A stretch of DNA of 7,107 nt from JAZUOT01 sp045604805 (GTDB lineage Bacteria; Bacillota; Clostridia; Oscillospirales; Acutalibacteraceae). The DNA is taken from assembly GCA_045604805.1 (NCBI GenBank), contig JAZUOT010000048.1, positions 1 through 7,107 on the forward strand, written 5' to 3'. Made by a program: the position numbers and the translations under genes. The notes below the pieces were generated by a model. The model had not been told where the DNA came from. It worked only from the letters and a program-made list of their open reading frames with translations, and searched no databases. Below, one piece after another: positions 5,358 to 7,107 of the stretch; within the stretch, counting starts at the first letter, position 1, and each line of letters begins with the position of its first letter.

Positions 5358-6062
5358 TCAAGACCTTTTTTCTAATATTCTTTCTGCAAAAATAATATCA
5401 TCTTGCGTAGTTATTTTTATATTATCATAAGACCCTGCCGTCATATATACAGGCAATCTTAAATTTTCAAAAAGTTGGCAATCATCAGTAAATATTTTGC
5501 TGTTTCGCACAGCTGTTTTCATAGCGTCTATGTACAAATTTTTTTCAAAAACTTGAGGAGTTTGGGTACACCAAAGTGTACTCCTCTCAGCCGTGCCTTT
5601 TATGAAATTGTTTTCATCTATAATTTTTATTGTATCTTTTTGCATTACCCCTAAAGTAGCAGCTTTATATTTTATTGCATCATTTACAACATTTGATATA
5701 TCTTCAGGAGATACTAGACAACGTGCTCCATCGTGTATTGCAAAGTGAGTTGTTTGTTCTGCTGCAGCCATCACTCCGTTAAAAACTGATTCTTGGCGAT
5801 ATTTTCCACCTTCAACTATTCTGCCAACTTTAGAAAAATTATAATCTTGGCATAGTTTCTGTACAGCAGCGGCATCTTCTTTGCGACAAACTACAACTAT
5901 GGTGTTTATCTGTTTGGAATATTCAAAAGCTTCTATAGTATGTGCAATTACGGGTTTCCCTTTTAATTCTATAAATTGTTTGTTTATGGAATTTCCCATG
6001 CGAGTGGAATTCCCTGCAGATACTATTATAGCGCTAACAAATGGCTTTTTATAATATAACAA
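5358..6062 (-). CDS. ispD: 2-C-methyl-D-erythritol 4-phosphate cytidylyltransferase
   Basis: A 234-residue enzyme (E. coli has 236) joining CTP and methylerythritol 4-phosphate to give 4-diphosphocytidyl-methylerythritol in the MEP isoprenoid pathway. The Rossmann-like nucleotidyltransferase core opens with SAIIVSAGNSTRMG (10-23), a variant of the usual AAGxGxRMG loop, with Lys28 in NKQF. Other conserved parts are RQESVFNG (89-96), HDGAR (110-114) with a metal-binding Asp111, Arg160 before TQTPQVF (166-172), TDD (192-194) and Lys216 in DNIKIT. The start is TTG at 6062-6060, supported by AGGAGG 7 nt upstream; the only early ATG lies inside the nucleotide-binding loop. It is the first gene of a two-gene operon with ispF, consecutive-acting enzymes separated by only IspE in the pathway, and has its own promoter. 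Confidence 0.95.
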   Translation of the reverse strand: MLYYKKPFVSAIIVSAGNSTRMGNSINKQFIELKGKPVIAHTIEAFEYSKQINTIVVVCRKEDAAAVQKLCQDYNFSKVGRIVEGGKYRQESVFNGVMAAAEQTTHFAIHDGARCLVSPEDISNVVNDAIKYKAATLGVMQKDTIKIIDENNFIKGTAERSTLWCTQTPQVFEKNLYIDAMKTAVRNSKIFTDDCQLFENLRLPVYMTAGSYDNIKITTQDDIIFAERILEKRS

Positions 6063-6069
6063 GATTTGA

Positions 6070-6075
6070 CCTCCT
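6070..6075 (-). promoter_or_regulatory. Strong ribosome binding site deciding the TTG start of ispD
   Basis: AGGAGG on the minus strand, 7 nt before the TTG codon at 6062-6060. No ATG occurs in frame before the catalytic loop, so this site fixes the non-ATG start. Confidence 0.85.
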
Positions 6076-6108
6076 TTTTTTCAAACAATTATTCTTACTC
6101 ACAAAGAT

Positions 6109-6136
6109 ACTATAATTTTAGTAGTTTTAGTGTCAA
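6109..6136 (-). promoter_or_regulatory. Sigma-A-type promoter of the ispD-ispF operon
   Basis: A perfect TTGACA (6136-6131) and TATAGT (6114-6109, 5 of 6) with a 16-nt spacer on the minus strand. The predicted start near 6102 gives a leader of about 40 nt before the TTG. The -35 box touches the left edge of the transposase remnant, so part of the promoter might derive from inserted DNA. Confidence 0.75.
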
Positions 6137-6430
6137 ATATCATTTGGTCCACGAAAACCGCACATAAAAAAACAAAAGATATTTTAAGTGATTTCGCGGG
6201 AAGAAGAGATATTAGTCATATCACTATTTGCAAGATCGGGAAACGTATATGGTTAGGTGAAAAAAAGAAAAGCGTAATGAATTCTCAGTAATACCACAAA
6301 TACTGGATAAAATTCGTATAAACAGTCAAATTATAACTATAGGCGCAATGGAAACACAAAAAGTATAGACAGACAAAGATAAATAAAAATAGAGAAGATT
6401 ATGTATATGCTTAAAAAGCAATCATAATAT
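6137..6430 (+). pseudogene. Decayed ISAs1-family transposase fragment
   Basis: Pieces of the catalytic middle of an ISAs1 (H-repeat type) DDE transposase can be read in order but in shifting frames. A weak WSTKTAHKKTKD near 6142-6180 takes the place of the IDGKT segment. ILVISLFARSGNVYG at 6209-6253 resembles the family's LHLVSAFA..GLVLGQ. KKEKRNEFSVIPQILDKI then IITIGAM..QKV at 6261-6365 resembles EKSNEI.AIPELLD.L then IVTIDAMG.QKEI, and EDYVYA with LKSNH at 6394-6425 resembles GDYVLALKGNQ. Spacing between the pieces matches the family. The second catalytic Asp (TIDAMG) is Gly here, and stops at 6254, 6289 and 6366 plus frame changes make it dead. The N-terminal part and the C-terminus are missing or unrecognisable, and I see no terminal inverted repeats. 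Identification rests on remembered family motifs. Confidence 0.7.
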
Positions 6431-6577
6431 CAAAAGTGATGGAATTATCTATAAAAACAAAACACCCCCTATCAATAAAGAAAAAGAAATTTGCTATTAC
6501 TCTGGAACCTATTAAATTTTTAGAAAAAGTTTTGAGCTTCTAAAATAGCAATTATGCTGCTCAAAGCATGGATGGCG

Positions 6578-6595
6578 TTTTATGCGTTTTGCGTG
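6578..6595 (+). repeat. 18-bp direct repeat, copy 2
   Basis: Exact second copy of TTTTATGCGTTTTGCGTG, in the same orientation as 1051-1068. It lies about 150 bp downstream of the recognisable transposase remnant. Possibly a fragment of a repeat dispersed in this genome. Confidence 0.7.
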
Positions 6596-6640
6596 GAGGC
6601 GGAATATGCTTGCTTGCTAGAGGTATAAACTACGTTAAGG

Positions 6641-6708
6641 GCAGAAGAGCAGTAAGATAGGCAGAAGAATGGGCAGCAAGAGCAGAGGCAGCGGCAGTAG
6701 CAGAAGCC
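6641..6708 (+). repeat. GCAG-rich low-complexity patch
   Basis: GCAG occurs eight times in 63 nt (starts 6641, 6649, 6661, 6673, 6682, 6688, 6694, 6700). From 6661 all spacings are multiples of three. One frame reads AEEWAARAEAAAVAEA (6661-6708) between two stops, like the debris of an Ala/Glu-rich helical protein. Its G content and lack of T differ sharply from the surrounding AT-rich DNA. Confidence 0.6.
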
Positions 6709-6813
6709 TAAAGAGGAACATCAGAAATGGAAAAAGAAAAAAATTTTTCAAAAACAAAATTTATATTATACACATTCTTATAATTCCAATAAAACTTTTA
6801 TTGTACGACATAT

Positions 6814-6852
6814 CTAGCAAAACTTTTTTCATTTGCTAGGTGTTTTATTTTT
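6814..6852 (+). terminator. Rho-independent terminator
   Basis: CTAGCAAA (6814-6821) pairs perfectly with TTTGCTAG (6832-6839) around a 10-nt loop and is followed by GTGTTTTATTTTT. It would stop rightward transcription entering from the IS remnant and insulate the promoter that follows about 60 nt later. No intact gene lies just before it, so it may be a relic of a lost gene. Confidence 0.65.
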
Positions 6853-6914
6853 ACAGATAATATCAGCCTGAAAGCCAAAGTAAACCTCTGCAGTAAAATT
6901 TTTTTATTTTCCAA

Positions 6915-6943
6915 TTGATTTCATATAGGGGGCGGAGCATAAT
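6915..6943 (+). promoter_or_regulatory. Promoter of the gene at the right edge
   Basis: TTGATT (6915-6920, 4 of 6) and CATAAT (6938-6943, 5 of 6) with the optimal 17-nt spacer. The predicted start near 6950 gives a leader of about 30 nt. The G-rich run TAGGGGGGCGGAG (6926-6937) lies within the spacer rather than in the leader. Confidence 0.6.
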
Positions 6944-6979
6944 ATATATGTGTATATTTTGGTGGGAGATTGGAAGACT

Positions 6980-7107
6980 ATGGAATACAATAAATCTCAT
7001 CTTAATCTTAATCAGGATTTTTTAAGGGTTCTTATTGATAGCAGAGACAAAGAAGAAGCTTTAGTGAGGCTTAGTACTTTAGGTTGTTCTATAGAACCCG
7101 AACAGCT
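6980..7107 (+). CDS. Partial protein-coding gene, unknown; N-terminus only
   Basis: The frame runs open from ATG to the window edge and encodes 42 complete residues starting MEYNKSHLNLNQDFLRVL. It has a promoter directly upstream. GGTGGGAG (6961-6968) is 11 nt before the ATG and GGAAG only 3 nt, so the exact start is uncertain; in-frame TTG at 6959 and GTG at 6962 are alternatives. There is no signal peptide or membrane helix in the visible part. The pattern FL..L..S.DKEEAL..LSTLGCSIEPEQ is faintly like the end of Nif11-type leader peptides of RiPP precursors, where an acidic helix is followed by a Gly-aromatic/hydrophobic turn and a short acidic helix. This is a resemblance only. The gene may be any protein with such a helical N-terminus. 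Confidence 0.6.
   Translation, partial: MEYNKSHLNLNQDFLRVLIDSRDKEEALVRLSTLGCSIEPEQ

Larger units (their letters stand above)
6431..6811. other. Gene-free stretch with eroded sequence
   Basis: No reading frame with a ribosome binding site is visible on either strand. Codons around 6480-6540 (EKEICYY, then EPIKFLEKVL in another frame) might be the eroded C-terminal part of the transposase, but this is weak. The stretch also contains the second 18-bp repeat and a GCAG-rich patch, listed separately. The short frame from the ATG at 6568 to a stop at 6658 has no supporting signal. Confidence 0.5.

Noticed and set aside
6130..6291. 53-codon + strand frame with a GTG start
   Set aside because: No ribosome binding site. 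Its parts are explained better as a shifted reading of the transposase remnant.
6948..7025. 25-codon frame from the ATG at 6948, with a G-rich stretch upstream
   Set aside because: It overlaps the edge gene in another frame, its supposed RBS lies in the promoter spacer, and its hydrophobic composition looks incidental.
1..7107. CRISPR array, T-box or other riboswitch, rRNA
   Set aside because: No regularly spaced repeats, no TGGNACCGCG-type T-box core and no rRNA-like sequence were seen on either strand.

Overview
The window is AT-rich, uses Shine-Dalgarno initiation with several TTG starts, and carries gene families typical of low-GC Firmicutes: a SigH-like sigma factor, a nifS-thiI pair whose ThiI lacks the rhodanese domain, a class B sortase, and an ispD-ispF pair. 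I infer a Clostridia-class, probably gut-type bacterium. The species cannot be named from the sequence.

Left part (1-1160): a small sigma-70-family factor is read leftwards (125-703). It is followed by a truncated tRNA-like cloverleaf that overlaps a probable terminator. Upstream of it lies 457 bp without a convincing gene. This gap holds two candidate leftward promoters, a hairpin at the predicted transcript start, a perfect 9-5-9 palindrome, one copy of an 18-bp repeat, and the rightward promoter of the next operon.

Middle (1161-4877, all +): cysteine desulfurase, ThiI, class B sortase and a small single-pass membrane protein. The first three are tightly packed (16-nt gap, then an 8-nt overlap) and look like one operon. 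The desulfurase and ThiI should cooperate in sulfur transfer for tRNA 4-thiouridine and perhaps thiamine synthesis. The sortase is functionally unrelated. The small protein follows after 112 nt with its own good RBS and has no recognised family.

Right part (4879-6136, -): ispD and ispF of the MEP isoprenoid pathway form a two-gene operon behind a strong sigma-A-type promoter. The end of ispF meets the membrane-protein gene stop to stop with one base between them, and no clear terminator is visible.

Far right (6137-7107): a gene desert of about 840 bp with a decayed ISAs1-family transposase fragment, the second copy of the 18-bp repeat, a GCAG-rich low-complexity patch and a rho-independent terminator. 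A clean promoter then drives a new rightward gene cut by the window edge; its N-terminus faintly resembles Nif11-type RiPP leader peptides. The conserved genes look ordinary. The accessory interest lies in the tRNA-like element, the small membrane protein, the IS graveyard and the truncated last gene.
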